From Heliomicrobium gestii (GTDB lineage: Bacteria > Bacillota > Desulfitobacteriia > Heliobacteriales > Heliobacteriaceae): a DNA stretch of 64,000 bases. The notes below the pieces were generated by a model that saw only the letters and a program-made list of their open reading frames with translations, searched no databases and was not told the origin of the DNA. The position numbers and the translations under genes were made by a program. This document shows positions 53,814 through 62,066 of the stretch, in pieces. The DNA lies in contig NZ_WXEX01000001.1 in NCBI RefSeq assembly GCF_009877435.1, positions 62,001 through 126,000 on the forward strand, read 5' to 3'. Position 1 is the stretch's first letter; each line of letters begins with the position of its first letter.

Positions 53814-55841
53814 ATGGGCAGTCCATCTGCGAAGAGAAAACGAAGGAACAATGCTGGACAAAAGGACATTAGGAAAGATCCGAACATGGAGTATAGGATC
53901 AACCTCGACGATGACTTTTATGAGTTTTTTAGCAAAATCCATGAGATATCGCCGGAAGAAAAGCGTTCCCGCGATCTCGTAAAATTTACTGCCTTGCAGG
54001 AAGGACTAAGCAACGAAGAACGACGGTTCCCCCTCCCATCTCCACAAGAAGTGGTGGACAATATCGCAAATATAAAAGAGGGCTACTCACACAACATCTT
54101 TGAAATCCTCGCTTGGATGATGTTGTCGATCCAAAAGATAAACCCCATTCAGCACGTGGACATTTCCCCTGTCATCACATTGAGCTCGATCCTCTCCACC
54201 AATATTCCTGTCAGTTTCTATGAGTATTCCCCGGCCTGCCTGTATGGTTATGACAGCAAGTGGCAAGGCCATCCGACAAAAGAACTGACCATCGGCAAAG
54301 TGGATTTAAACCGGTTGCCTTTCGCCGACAACAGCATCCCCTCCCTTTCTTGTTTGCGGTTGATCGAACGGATCGGTCTCGGTCACCATGGCGAACCGCT
54401 CGATCCTGACGGCGATCGCAAGGCCATCTTTCAATTGAAGCGAGTCATCCAAGAAGGCGGTTATCTGTGCCTTTCTGTGCCGCTTGGGAAGCAACACATA
54501 CAGTTCAATGACCGTCGCGTTTACTCTTATCCTCACTTTCTACGTTATTTTCCTGAATTCGAATTAATCGATTATACGTTGGTTCGAGACACCGATGAGG
54601 CAGTCTATGGATACGGCTGTTTTTTACTTCAGAAGACACGGGCGGATGCGCTGCCGCCCACCTCAGGTCCAACCACTGCAATCGGGCGAACGCTGCCGAT
54701 CGCCACTTCCATTGCTCCACGGGATATCACTACGCAACAACGGGCGATCTGGAGCTGGGTGCTACAAGGATTTCACATCATATCCTTCAATATCCCGAGT
54801 GAAATCGAAAGCCTCAAAGATCATTTCCCCTTTGTTGAGTTTGTCGCCGTATCTCGGGACGCCAGTCAGCCGTTCGGCAAACCCTATGTCTACTTGCATG
54901 ACATTCTTGCCTACTATCACAGGAGTGATCATGACTTATGCGGTATCGTCAATTCAGATATTCACTTTTTTCAGGACATTCGTTGGTTTATCGAGAAAGA
55001 GGCGCCTGGCTCAATGGTCTTTGGATCGCGCGTTGATATCGAGCGGATTGACAACCCGATCGGGAGCATTGAGAAACGGGGATTAGACTATTTTTTCTTC
55101 GATAAGAAAATCGCTTCACTGTATCCTGACGAAGGATTCTGCCTGGGCTTGCCCTGGTGGGATTATTGGATTCTGTTAATCCCGATTTACCACCAGATAC
55201 CGTTAAAATACATCGGCACGCCCTTCGGCTATCATGTGTATCATCCCCAGAGATGGAATGTAGAGAACTGGTATTACTTTAAGGACATTATCCTCAAGCA
55301 TGTGGAGCAACCGCCGCTAGAGAATGAGGACAACATTTATCATTTCGGTGAAGTGATTTATCAATACATCATGAGACATGCAACGGATCGTTTCCTGCCC
55401 TATCGCGATTGCCGTCAATTCGGATATCAAGGGTTGCCTGAGGAATTCATCGATATGCCTTTTTACGGCTGGATTCCCCTTGGCGGGTTTAGACCGATGG
55501 AAGGTCCCTATCCGCAATGGGATTTGCCTACGGTCCTTTGGAGTTATGGTCCCAGTTCTTTTCTGCAAATCACAACAGAATGTATGGAAGAAAAAAGCTA
55601 TCGATTGCGTATGACGGCGCGCAGCACGAAGGATGAACAAACAGCGGATCTATTTTTAGATGGCAACCTTGTCGGAACACATACCTTTACAAGTCATCAG
55701 GTTTTTGAAAAGGCGGAATTTTCAATTAAAATCGCTCCGGAAATGCCGAAGATCCTCGAACTGCGATACCGGCCATGGGATCTCGCGGAACAGATGGGCG
55801 ATGCGCTGCTGTTCACAGAACTCGTCGTTGCTCCGCAGTAA
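53814..55841 (+). CDS. Multidomain glycan protein: DUF268-like + glycosyltransferase-like
   Basis: 675 residues from ATG 53814; ATG 53886 (MEYRINLDDD) with AGGAAAG upstream is the alternative. Numbering from 53814, residues ~95-285 resemble DUF268/SAM-methyltransferase-like proteins (HVDISPVITLSSI, LPFADNSIPSLSCL, IFQLKRVIQEGGYLCLSVP). Residues ~305-510 look like a glycosyltransferase-type alpha/beta domain with VNSDIHF as possible metal/donor site. The final ~100 residues are beta-rich and lectin/carbohydrate-binding-like (SYRLRMTARSTKD, FLDGNLVGTHTFTS). It follows fcl by 71 bp and probably modifies or transfers the fucose-containing glycan. Domain assignments are mine and approximate. Confidence 0.65.
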   Translation: MGSPSAKRKRRNNAGQKDIRKDPNMEYRINLDDDFYEFFSKIHEISPEEKRSRDLVKFTALQEGLSNEERRFPLPSPQEVVDNIANIKEGYSHNIFEILAWMMLSIQKINPIQHVDISPVITLSSILSTNIPVSFYEYSPACLYGYDSKWQGHPTKELTIGKVDLNRLPFADNSIPSLSCLRLIERIGLGHHGEPLDPDGDRKAIFQLKRVIQEGGYLCLSVPLGKQHIQFNDRRVYSYPHFLRYFPEFELIDYTLVRDTDEAVYGYGCFLLQKTRADALPPTSGPTTAIGRTLPIATSIAPRDITTQQRAIWSWVLQGFHIISFNIPSEIESLKDHFPFVEFVAVSRDASQPFGKPYVYLHDILAYYHRSDHDLCGIVNSDIHFFQDIRWFIEKEAPGSMVFGSRVDIERIDNPIGSIEKRGLDYFFFDKKIASLYPDEGFCLGLPWWDYWILLIPIYHQIPLKYIGTPFGYHVYHPQRWNVENWYYFKDIILKHVEQPPLENEDNIYHFGEVIYQYIMRHATDRFLPYRDCRQFGYQGLPEEFIDMPFYGWIPLGGFRPMEGPYPQWDLPTVLWSYGPSSFLQITTECMEEKSYRLRMTARSTKDEQTADLFLDGNLVGTHTFTSHQVFEKAEFSIKIAPEMPKILELRYRPWDLAEQMGDALLFTELVVAPQ

Positions 55842-56678
55842 TGCCACATGAGTACAACCAGAGAGAAAAAAGCAATAAACATGAAAAGGAAAAAGAAGGA
55901 AAATAATACCAAGTGGCGAATAGGTTGGTAGGTTCAAAGGGAGGGAGGAGATTCCATTGGGCTAGGAAACTTGGCGTGTGCCCGCTTGCCTGCGCCTTGG
56001 TGGACATTGGCTCTGCTGCAACGGAGGGGAATGACAGATGACAACGGCGGAACCGGTGAAAATGAGTGTAGCGCCCCACTTGCATGACGGCCATCACGCA
56101 TGACCCGGGATTGCGTTTAAGTTCGGCCGCTTCAATGGCGGGGATAGCGGGAAGCTGCGGCAACGCCCAAGACCCCTACTAACCGGCCGGCGCCGTTCCG
56201 GCGGTCCCATCGGCGTTTCCGGACCGCTTCAGGGCGGGACCCCGCGCCAGCGGGAGTGGGAGACGGCGGAAACGTAGCCTCGGTTGGCCATGGATGGCGG
56301 GGCGAAGGAATGTGGACCGAGGAATGAAGACAAGGCAGTTGGGCCGGGTCAAACGAGGTGGCGCATTTGAACAATGACGGATGACCCGATTTTTGCCCCA
56401 TGACGATTACCCGGCAATCGCGTTTCCTGGTGAAAGGACACCACGGAGACGACGCCCCAGAGGGGGGAGGCCGGTGAATCGTGACAACTGAATCCACGCG
56501 GTCGGTAGCCAGCGTGAAATACAGGTGAAAGGGTCAGGACCGGAGGCAAGGCATGCTCCGGTCTTTGTTTTTTTCGTAAGCCTGCCATAAGCAGGCAAAG
56601 AGTAGGACAAGAAGCAGGACAAGCAGTGTTTAAAATGCAAAAACCCGCGCCGCGAACGGCACGGGTCTGTACGCAAAG
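55842..56678. other. Gene-free region rich in hairpins (candidate large non-coding RNA)
   Basis: No plus- or minus-strand reading frame has a ribosome site and protein-like composition. The left ~85 bp are A-rich; from ~55,920 on it is G+C-rich with many complementary arms: GCGGTCC...GGACCGC (near 56,200-56,226), CCTCGGT (56278-56284)/ACCGAGG (56316-56322) and others. It ends in a perfect terminator at 56538. The layout is what is expected of a ~600-nt structured RNA read rightward; see findings. Confidence 0.45.
56538..56574 (+). terminator. Terminator ending the candidate RNA
   Basis: GACCGGAG / CTCCGGTC perfect stem with GCAAGGCATG loop, then TTTGTTTTTTT. Confidence 0.9.
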
Positions 56679-56764
56679 TGGTGGAGGGGGTAGGATTCGA
56701 ACCTACGAAGTCGTCAGACGGCAGATTTACAGTCTGCTCCCTTTAGCCACTCGGGAACCCCTCC
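56679..56764 (-). tRNA. tRNA-Tyr (GTA)
   Basis: Complement reads GGAGGGG... with CCCCTCC-A-CCA at the 3' end (CCA encoded), anticodon loop CTGTAAATC giving GTA, a long class-II variable arm (CGTCTGACGACTTCG) and a TTCGAATC T-loop. Confidence 0.93.
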
Positions 56765-56771
56765 AGACACA

Positions 56772-56848
56772 TGGTCGGAGCGACACGATTTGAACGTGCG
56801 GCCTCTACCACCCCAAGGTAGCGCTCTACCAAACTGAGCTACGCCCCG
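56772..56848 (-). tRNA. tRNA-Pro (GGG)
   Basis: Complement begins CGGGGCGTAGCTCAG and ends CGCTCCG-A-CCA. The acceptor stem pairs fully (one G-T). The anticodon stem CTACC/GGTAG encloses loop TTGGGGT, giving anticodon GGG. TTCAAATC T-loop. It lies seven bases from tRNA-Tyr and may be cotranscribed with it. Confidence 0.92.
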
Positions 56849-57000
56849 AAGACAAATGTTAGTATAACCGGGAAGTCGCTTCTCGTCAATAGGGGATTCT
56901 TTGGGAATTGGGGGAAGCACGGGCATAGCGGGCGGGATATCGCATATATTCCTGTAGGCGGGCTTCCCGATAACAAGCGCGACGGGGGGAGAAAGGATCG

Positions 57001-57240
57001 ATGGAACGACCGGCAGGCCTAGGCCTTTCACAGATGGAGGAATACAGGGGGAGCGCGGACCCCCTTGAGCCACGCGTCCTGGCTGTGGAGTTGGCCGGGC
57101 TGAAAGGGCGGGTGGGCGAACTGGAAGCCCGTGTCGTCAGCCTGGAGAAGCAGTTGGAAATCCTGGCGCGACACCTGGCTCACCTGACCTGTGATCCGGC
57201 GCCAGTAGCGAGGTTTTCCCGGATACCGGAGCAGTATTAA
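57001..57240 (+). CDS. Small coiled-coil protein
   Basis: 79 residues; AGAAAGGA lies just before the ATG. The middle ~40 residues have a heptad-like LKGRVGELEARVVSLEKQLE, a two-stranded coiled coil. No domain otherwise. Uncertain, but the coiled coil and ribosome site support it. Confidence 0.5.
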   Translation: MERPAGLGLSQMEEYRGSADPLEPRVLAVELAGLKGRVGELEARVVSLEKQLEILARHLAHLTCDPAPVARFSRIPEQY

Positions 57241-57295
57241 TAAGGATTTTCTTGAGTGCAATGTACACATAAGCCCAATATTGCTATAATCGATC

Positions 57296-57592
57296 ATGGT
57301 GACGATGATGCGACATGGGTTTTGGGGATATACATCTCTTGGCATCGCTGGAACGCTTGGGCTGCTCATACTGAATTTCTTCGTTCAGCCCCTGCCGTTA
57401 AGCCTGACCTCAGTGCTCCGTCTGGCCGTTTTCTTTCCCACCATTGTCAGTCCCATCGGATTCGCTGCAGGTTACTGGGGCTTCCGGAAGAACAAGGACG
57501 CCTATGCGAGATGGGGCATGGTTTCTAACGCAGCGCTATTTCTATTCTCACAACTCTATTGGGTGCTTGGCATATTGCTTTGGGGGCCGTGA
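57296..57592 (+). CDS. Small membrane protein
   Basis: 98 residues with three hydrophobic helices (~residues 12-31, 40-62, 76-95) and a cytoplasmic-looking basic loop FRKNKDAYARWG. No ribosome site is clear at any of its closely spaced ATGs. No family recognised. Confidence 0.5.
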   Translation: MVTMMRHGFWGYTSLGIAGTLGLLILNFFVQPLPLSLTSVLRLAVFFPTIVSPIGFAAGYWGFRKNKDAYARWGMVSNAALFLFSQLYWVLGILLWGP

Positions 57593-57746
57593 CTGCCGCG
57601 CTGAAAGCGCGACGAGATGACCATGAAATTTTGTATAAAGGCAAATGCAGGCGGTGTACCCTGCTTCAGGCTGCTGGCGATGTCAGCGGTCTTTTTTCTA
57701 TAAGGGCAGTTTATTTTTCGAGAATAATACAATCGGGGTGTGACGC

Positions 57747-58079
57747 ATGAACGTTCAAATCTGGGGCACAAAAAAATGCCAAGACACGCGCAAAGCCGAG
57801 CGCTACTTCAAGGAGCGCCGTATCAAGTTCCAGTTCATCGACCTGGCTGTCAAGGGTCTAAGCAGAGGCGAGTTTGCCAGCGTGAAGTCCGCCGTCGGCC
57901 TGGACAACCTGATCGACAAAGAGGGCAAGGAGTATGGAAAGCGAAACCTCAAGTACCTCGTCCATGACGTGGAAGAAGTGCTGATGGAGAATCCCCTGTT
58001 GTTCAAGACGCCCGTCGTCCGAAACGGGAGGCAAGCGACAGTGGGCTACCGTCCCGAGGTGTGGTCGACATGGGAATAA
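57747..58079 (+). CDS. ArsC/Spx-like thioredoxin-fold protein
   Basis: 110 residues, a complete single-domain ArsC-family protein. IWGTKKCQDTRKAERYF carries Cys12 with the CxxxR spacing of ArsC; the single cysteine and no CxxC argue against Spx. FKTPVVRNGRQATVGYRPE is the conserved C-terminal cis-Pro region. Arsenate reduction is possible but no other ars gene is nearby; a general thiol-redox role is equally likely. Confidence 0.88.
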   Translation: MNVQIWGTKKCQDTRKAERYFKERRIKFQFIDLAVKGLSRGEFASVKSAVGLDNLIDKEGKEYGKRNLKYLVHDVEEVLMENPLLFKTPVVRNGRQATVGYRPEVWSTWE

Positions 58080-58109
58080 AAAAAGATCCGCCGATCTGGT
58101 GAGTGATAT

Positions 58110-58170
58110 GCGCCCTTTGAGGTAGACAGTCTGAAAAACAAAACTGTCTGCCTACAGGGGCGCTTTTTTT
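58110..58170 (+). terminator. Terminator after ArsC-like gene
   Basis: Outer GCGCCC / GGGGCGC, inner GTAGACAGT / ACTGTCTGCC, then TTTTTTT. Confidence 0.9.
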
Positions 58171-58322
58171 GGGGCCGGAAAGCTAAAATCAGGATTAAAA
58201 GCATAGAAATCGGCGGTTTGTAATCTTCTTTTGAAAAAATAGGTTTGCTTAAAAATCCTAAATAATCTATCGATTTAGTGGTTATGATAGACGGAGGAAA
58301 ATTCAAGGCGTAGAGGTGAATC

Positions 58323-58808
58323 ATGGAACAATTGGTGCTTAGTATGATGATTTGGATATTAGTTGTAGTGCTTATTCCCATGAAACGAATTATCGAGTTG
58401 CGGTATGCTGTTTTTGTGTCCGTGGTCTGGATGATATTTTTAGATAATTTATCGTCCTACTTAGGGTTTTACAGCTTTGAACACGTTTTAATCCCCATCG
58501 GTAGAGCATCATTATTTCAACTGCTTGCGTATTCAGGTATCGGAATACTCATGATTAATTGGTTAACACGTAGTTCAATATCAAAAATAATTTCTGTTAC
58601 CTCAGTTGCCTCAGCGTTCTCTATTCTACAGTACGTTTTTATCCAAAGGGGAGCTTTCAGGTATGGAAGCTTTGATATGATATTTAGCTATATATATAGC
58701 ATAGCAGCGCTTTCAATGTTTGTATGGTTGTCACTGGCTATAGTAGGAGAAGATAAAGTATATTCCGGTAAAAAGACACGAGATATAATCGACCTGAATC
58801 CACGGTAA
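58323..58808 (+). CDS. A+T-rich multi-TM membrane protein
   Basis: 161 residues with four or five hydrophobic helices (about 1-20, 28-50, 58-80, 85-105, 125-148). GTAGAGGTG precedes the ATG at 58323. Codon use and base composition are strikingly A+T-rich (AAA, ATA, TTA codons), unlike its neighbours. No family recognised; loosely reminiscent of small CBO0543-type integral membrane proteins of clostridia. Confidence 0.7.
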   Translation: MEQLVLSMMIWILVVVLIPMKRIIELRYAVFVSVVWMIFLDNLSSYLGFYSFEHVLIPIGRASLFQLLAYSGIGILMINWLTRSSISKIISVTSVASAFSILQYVFIQRGAFRYGSFDMIFSYIYSIAALSMFVWLSLAIVGEDKVYSGKKTRDIIDLNPR

Positions 58809-58852
58809 CAGCTTTTTCGCACCGCACATGCGAGTGTAGCCAATGGGTTGCT

Positions 58853-59716
58853 TCAAGAATTCGGGCATTCCTTTTTAAATGGGGTCTTCCATCCCTTCAA
58901 TGAATACTTTTCCAGGACGATATACAGTCCTAAACATAAATAGTGAAGTTGTGTTAAGTAAAATAGATTCCAACCATTTTGGAAGGTTAAAATATTCATT
59001 TTTATCATCATATAGTCACTTAATAAAACCACAAATAGAGGGGCTGTTTTCCAATATGGCTTATGAAGGAAATTAACGAAAAATATAAAAGTTAATGACA
59101 TAATCAATTGGTAGGGTACATCGAAAAAAATATCATTAAGAAAGTAATTATCAACCAATCCGATTCCAAAATGCTGTTTGTCTGATATTAAAAGTACAAT
59201 AGAGGAACCTAATAACAACAACCATGCGATTAAATAAAATGCAGTGTATCTCAGAAGCATATGCTTCTTTTCCATTAATATACCAAAACACTTTCTTGCA
59301 AAAAAAAGAAATACAACAACCGCTATTCCTGTCATGTAAGTTCTCCACCAGTGATGAGTATATATACCTAATGCAAGGAACAAAACTTCTACAAGCATAA
59401 ATACAACAGATATCAAAAAAATCCAATAATATTTTAATTGAAATGCAGCGACCAGGAGCGTAAATCCACCCCAAAAGAATCCATTACACACTAAATGCCC
59501 ATAAATACTTTCTTGAATAGGGTCAGTAAATAATCCCGGTTTGTATGCATAACTGTTAAATACAAATAGTATTACAATCTCACACAGATAAGCAAGTGCT
59601 GAAATGAATAAATAAAACGAAAATAAGTTAACTATGCTTTTTCTCTTGTACATTGTAAAGATTATTAAGCCTATACCGATGAATGTCAAACTGTGATACC
59701 AGAACAAGTTTGTCAT
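58853..59716 (-). CDS. A+T-rich polytopic membrane protein
   Basis: 287 residues with seven or eight hydrophobic helices spread evenly. GGAGAG precedes the ATG. It has many Phe, Leu, Ile and Tyr, a THHWWRTYMTG loop and a final basic GWKTPFKKECPNS tail. No family recognised. Strongly A+T-rich, convergent with the plus-strand membrane protein; both probably arrived together by transfer. Confidence 0.7.
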   Translation of the reverse strand: MTNLFWYHSLTFIGIGLIIFTMYKRKSIVNLFSFYLFISALAYLCEIVILFVFNSYAYKPGLFTDPIQESIYGHLVCNGFFWGGFTLLVAAFQLKYYWIFLISVVFMLVEVLFLALGIYTHHWWRTYMTGIAVVVFLFFARKCFGILMEKKHMLLRYTAFYLIAWLLLLGSSIVLLISDKQHFGIGLVDNYFLNDIFFDVPYQLIMSLTFIFFVNFLHKPYWKTAPLFVVLLSDYMMIKMNILTFQNGWNLFYLTQLHYLCLGLYIVLEKYSLKGWKTPFKKECPNS

Positions 59717-60039
59717 AATTCTCTCCTATATATTCAGTGTTTTTGATGTTTTGCTATCTGAAAAATGACTTGAATGCTTGTGTTCGTTATTATGGTGACT
59801 TTCTTAACAAATATACCTTCGGGGCTCAGTGCGGAACGATTATCGTCCAAATTCGCCCGTCATCCTACAGATGAATGCCTCCTATCTGTGATAGAAGATT
59901 GTGTCATCGGCGCGGTTGTCCCTATGAATCAACCAGCGTTGGCCATGCCTTCCTGCCGTGGCAGCATAAAAAAGACACCAACCATAGCAAATAGTTGGTG
60001 TCAGTAGGGCAGATCAAAGTCGGCGGGACTTTCTCCGTC
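59717..60039. other. Transition spacer with minus-strand terminator
   Basis: A 77-codon plus-strand frame here (59774-60007) lacks a ribosome site and is not supported. A minus-strand terminator lies at 59968-60002. Otherwise nothing seen. Confidence 0.4.
59968..60002 (-). terminator. Terminator of hypothetical gene 60040-60390
   Basis: GACACCAAC / GTTGGTGTC stem with an AAAAAA run on the left (U-tract on the minus strand). Confidence 0.85.
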
Positions 60040-60390
60040 TCACATGTGTGCTGAGTCGCTTTTCAAATAGGCGTTACGCTGCTGGTTTTGGACCGGTTCT
60101 GGTTCCTTAGCGCTCACGCCCACGGTCGCGCTTGTGTTTCCACTCCCTGCGCCAAGCTGCTTTCTGGAGCGCTCCGTCGCCTGGGCTTTTTTGAGGGCCT
60201 CGGCGGAGTTTCTCGACTGAACAAGGACCAGCGCATTTTTAGGGTAAACGCTCAACCGCAGGTAGTCGCGGCGAGTTCGCCGGATCTCGAACTCCGACGG
60301 CCCAAAGTCGAGAATCGAATACGAATACATGCCTGGCCCGGTCGATGAGCGCAACAAGAGCCAATAATGTACCGTATGGTTCACGGCCAA
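60040..60390 (-). CDS. Hypothetical protein with beta-rich N-terminus
   Basis: 116 residues as TTG-started frame; GAGGAAG is close to it and slightly better spaced for GTG at 60382-60384. Residues ~1-55 alternate strands (YWLLLRSS, MYSYSILDFG, LRLSVYPKNALVLVQS); the rest is Ser/Ala/Gln-rich and polar. No family recognised. A terminator follows the gene, supporting reality. Confidence 0.5.
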   Translation of the reverse strand: MAVNHTVHYWLLLRSSTGPGMYSYSILDFGPSEFEIRRTRRDYLRLSVYPKNALVLVQSRNSAEALKKAQATERSRKQLGAGSGNTSATVGVSAKEPEPVQNQQRNAYLKSDSAHM

Positions 60391-60680
60391 TACACTTCCT
60401 CAAAGATTAATCATTCTTTCCACGGTTGATTATACACCGTGGTTCCATTGTTTTATGTTAAGTACCGGTAAAGGTGATTTCCGAGCTTTTCATGACGACG
60501 AACATAATGGGGACGACTCCCGAATACAGTGCTGTACAGAAGGTTTATCGCGCCCAGTCAACCTCTTGTAATGATGACATGGACAACATCCTGCTTCACT
60601 GTGCTTGGCGCCGCTTGCCAACAGAGCCTTGGCCCTCAAGTCAATCGTGGCGTTACGATTCGAGTAAGCGAGGTGGTGCT
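60391..60680. other. Spacer before kinase-like gene
   Basis: Open in the kinase frame back to 60474 but without ribosome-site-supported start, so treated as non-coding promoter region for both divergent genes. No clear repeat or hairpin. Confidence 0.35.
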
Positions 60681-61988
60681 GTGATCCCTCAATGCAAATC
60701 CCCTTGGACCATCACCCTGACGACCGCTGTGGTTGTGACAGCGGTCCTGGTTGGGGTGTTTCTTTTTCCCCTTTGGGGCGCTTTCAATGAGTTGTCCGGC
60801 GGCCACGACGGAGCGGTTGCGGCGGTGGCCTTGTTTTCTCTTCTCCTGCCGCTGGGCCTTTGGTTGGCGCGGAAAAAGCGGCAGGGCGTCGACGGAGATG
60901 ACGATGGCTGGGACGGGGGAGACGTCGAGGCGGACCCAAAGGCGCTGGTGGCAGAGGCGGAACTGGCAGAGCGGGAAGCGTTGGTGGCTGAGGAGGACTT
61001 GGCCGATCGACAGCGCGAGCGGCAACGGGAGAACGGTTATGGCGATCAGGCGGTTCACCACAACGAACAGGGTCAGAAGGAGCAGATGAATCAATGGCCA
61101 TCGCCGGAGTGTCTGCTTGACGAACTGGTTCCGCCGCTCAACCACTCCCTGGGCGTCATCCGATGCGCCGTTCAGGTGCTGGAAGAGGAGTTTGGCTACC
61201 GCTCTGATCTCATCCAGCATACGCGGGTGATTGCCGTCGAGGCGGAGCGCCAGCAGCAGTACCTCCGGGAGGCGGTTCGGTTGTTGCGGAGCGAGGGGAG
61301 AAGGCCCGACTGGCTGGAGGTGTCCCTGTTACTGGACGGGGTGCTGGAGCGGTTCCGCAAGCATTTTCCCGGTTACACCGTCATCCAGGAGTCTCCCCGG
61401 CAGGAAGCATGGGAACAACAGGCATCCCTCAAGGTTTGGGCCGATGGAGACCGCCTGGTGGAAGCCCTGTACCGGCTGTTGGCCCGACGCAGCAGGACCA
61501 CTTCGACGGGGCGGGTCCATGTGCGCGTTGACTGTGGAGACGACGGAACCGGCAGCGCCGGAGGAACTGGAGGAGCTGGAGGGGCTGAAGGGGCTGAAGG
61601 GGCCAATCAGCCGGCAGTGACGGAAGGGACCTGGGAAGGTCCCGGATTGACGATCGAATTTCACATAGACGGGATCAAAGAAGAAGGGCAGCAGGTGGAA
61701 GGGCAGTTGGCGCAGCTTGCTGTCGAGGCCCAAGGAGGCACGATTTTGAGGCTTCCCGGCCCAGCCGGGGAGGGGAGATTGATCCTGCGCATGCCCCCGG
61801 CGCTCACGGCGATGGAGCCGGAACGGCTCTGGCAAGAGAAGGGATTCGTCCTTCGCTCAGCGCCTAACCGGGATAAGGACCGAAAGGATGGGCATGAACA
61901 GGGACGACCTCTTCGCGGGACCAAGGCCGAATCGGTACAAGGTGATTCCGTCAAGAGATATCAGGCTTCTGCCAGCCTGTCGGAATGA
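60681..61988 (+). CDS. Degenerate sensor histidine-kinase-like protein
   Basis: 435 residues from GTG 60681 (GAGGTGG upstream). Two hydrophobic helices at ~residues 10-32 and 42-60, an Asp/Glu-rich linker, then a dimerisation helix with PLNHSLGVIRC holding the presumed phospho-His. The catalytic ATPase part is incomplete: the N-box position in ALYRLLARRS has no Asn, and the G1/G2 ATP loops are replaced by a Gly/Ala/Glu repeat (GGTGGAGGAEGAEGA). It may bind but not autophosphorylate. Gene lies 78 bp before an NtrC-type regulator, its probable partner. Confidence 0.75.
   Translation: MIPQCKSPWTITLTTAVVVTAVLVGVFLFPLWGAFNELSGGHDGAVAAVALFSLLLPLGLWLARKKRQGVDGDDDGWDGGDVEADPKALVAEAELAEREALVAEEDLADRQRERQRENGYGDQAVHHNEQGQKEQMNQWPSPECLLDELVPPLNHSLGVIRCAVQVLEEEFGYRSDLIQHTRVIAVEAERQQQYLREAVRLLRSEGRRPDWLEVSLLLDGVLERFRKHFPGYTVIQESPRQEAWEQQASLKVWADGDRLVEALYRLLARRSRTTSTGRVHVRVDCGDDGTGSAGGTGGAGGAEGAEGANQPAVTEGTWEGPGLTIEFHIDGIKEEGQQVEGQLAQLAVEAQGGTILRLPGPAGEGRLILRMPPALTAMEPERLWQEKGFVLRSAPNRDKDRKDGHEQGRPLRGTKAESVQGDSVKRYQASASLSE
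61561..61605 (+). repeat. Short GGA/GCT-type tandem repeat inside kinase-like gene
   Basis: Tandem 6-bp and 9-bp units of GGA GGA / GCT GGA / GCT GAA GGG encode a Gly/Ala/Glu spacer in place of kinase ATP-lid sequences. Confidence 0.7.
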
Positions 61989-62066
61989 TCAGGAGGTTGC
62001 TCCAGGGGCCGGCTGTCCTACTTCGCCGGCGGAATGGGGAGGCGGAATGGGGAAAGGAGGACGTCG

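Noticed and set aside
56132-56497. 121-codon minus-strand frame in the gene-free region
   Set aside because: Pro/Arg/Ser-rich translation typical of antisense GC-rich non-coding DNA; no ribosome site.
57747-58079. Spx regulator
   Set aside because: Only one cysteine with CxxxR spacing; Spx has CxxC and RNA polymerase contact features.
59774-60007. 77-codon plus-strand frame
   Set aside because: No ribosome site, no domain, and it covers the minus-strand terminator.
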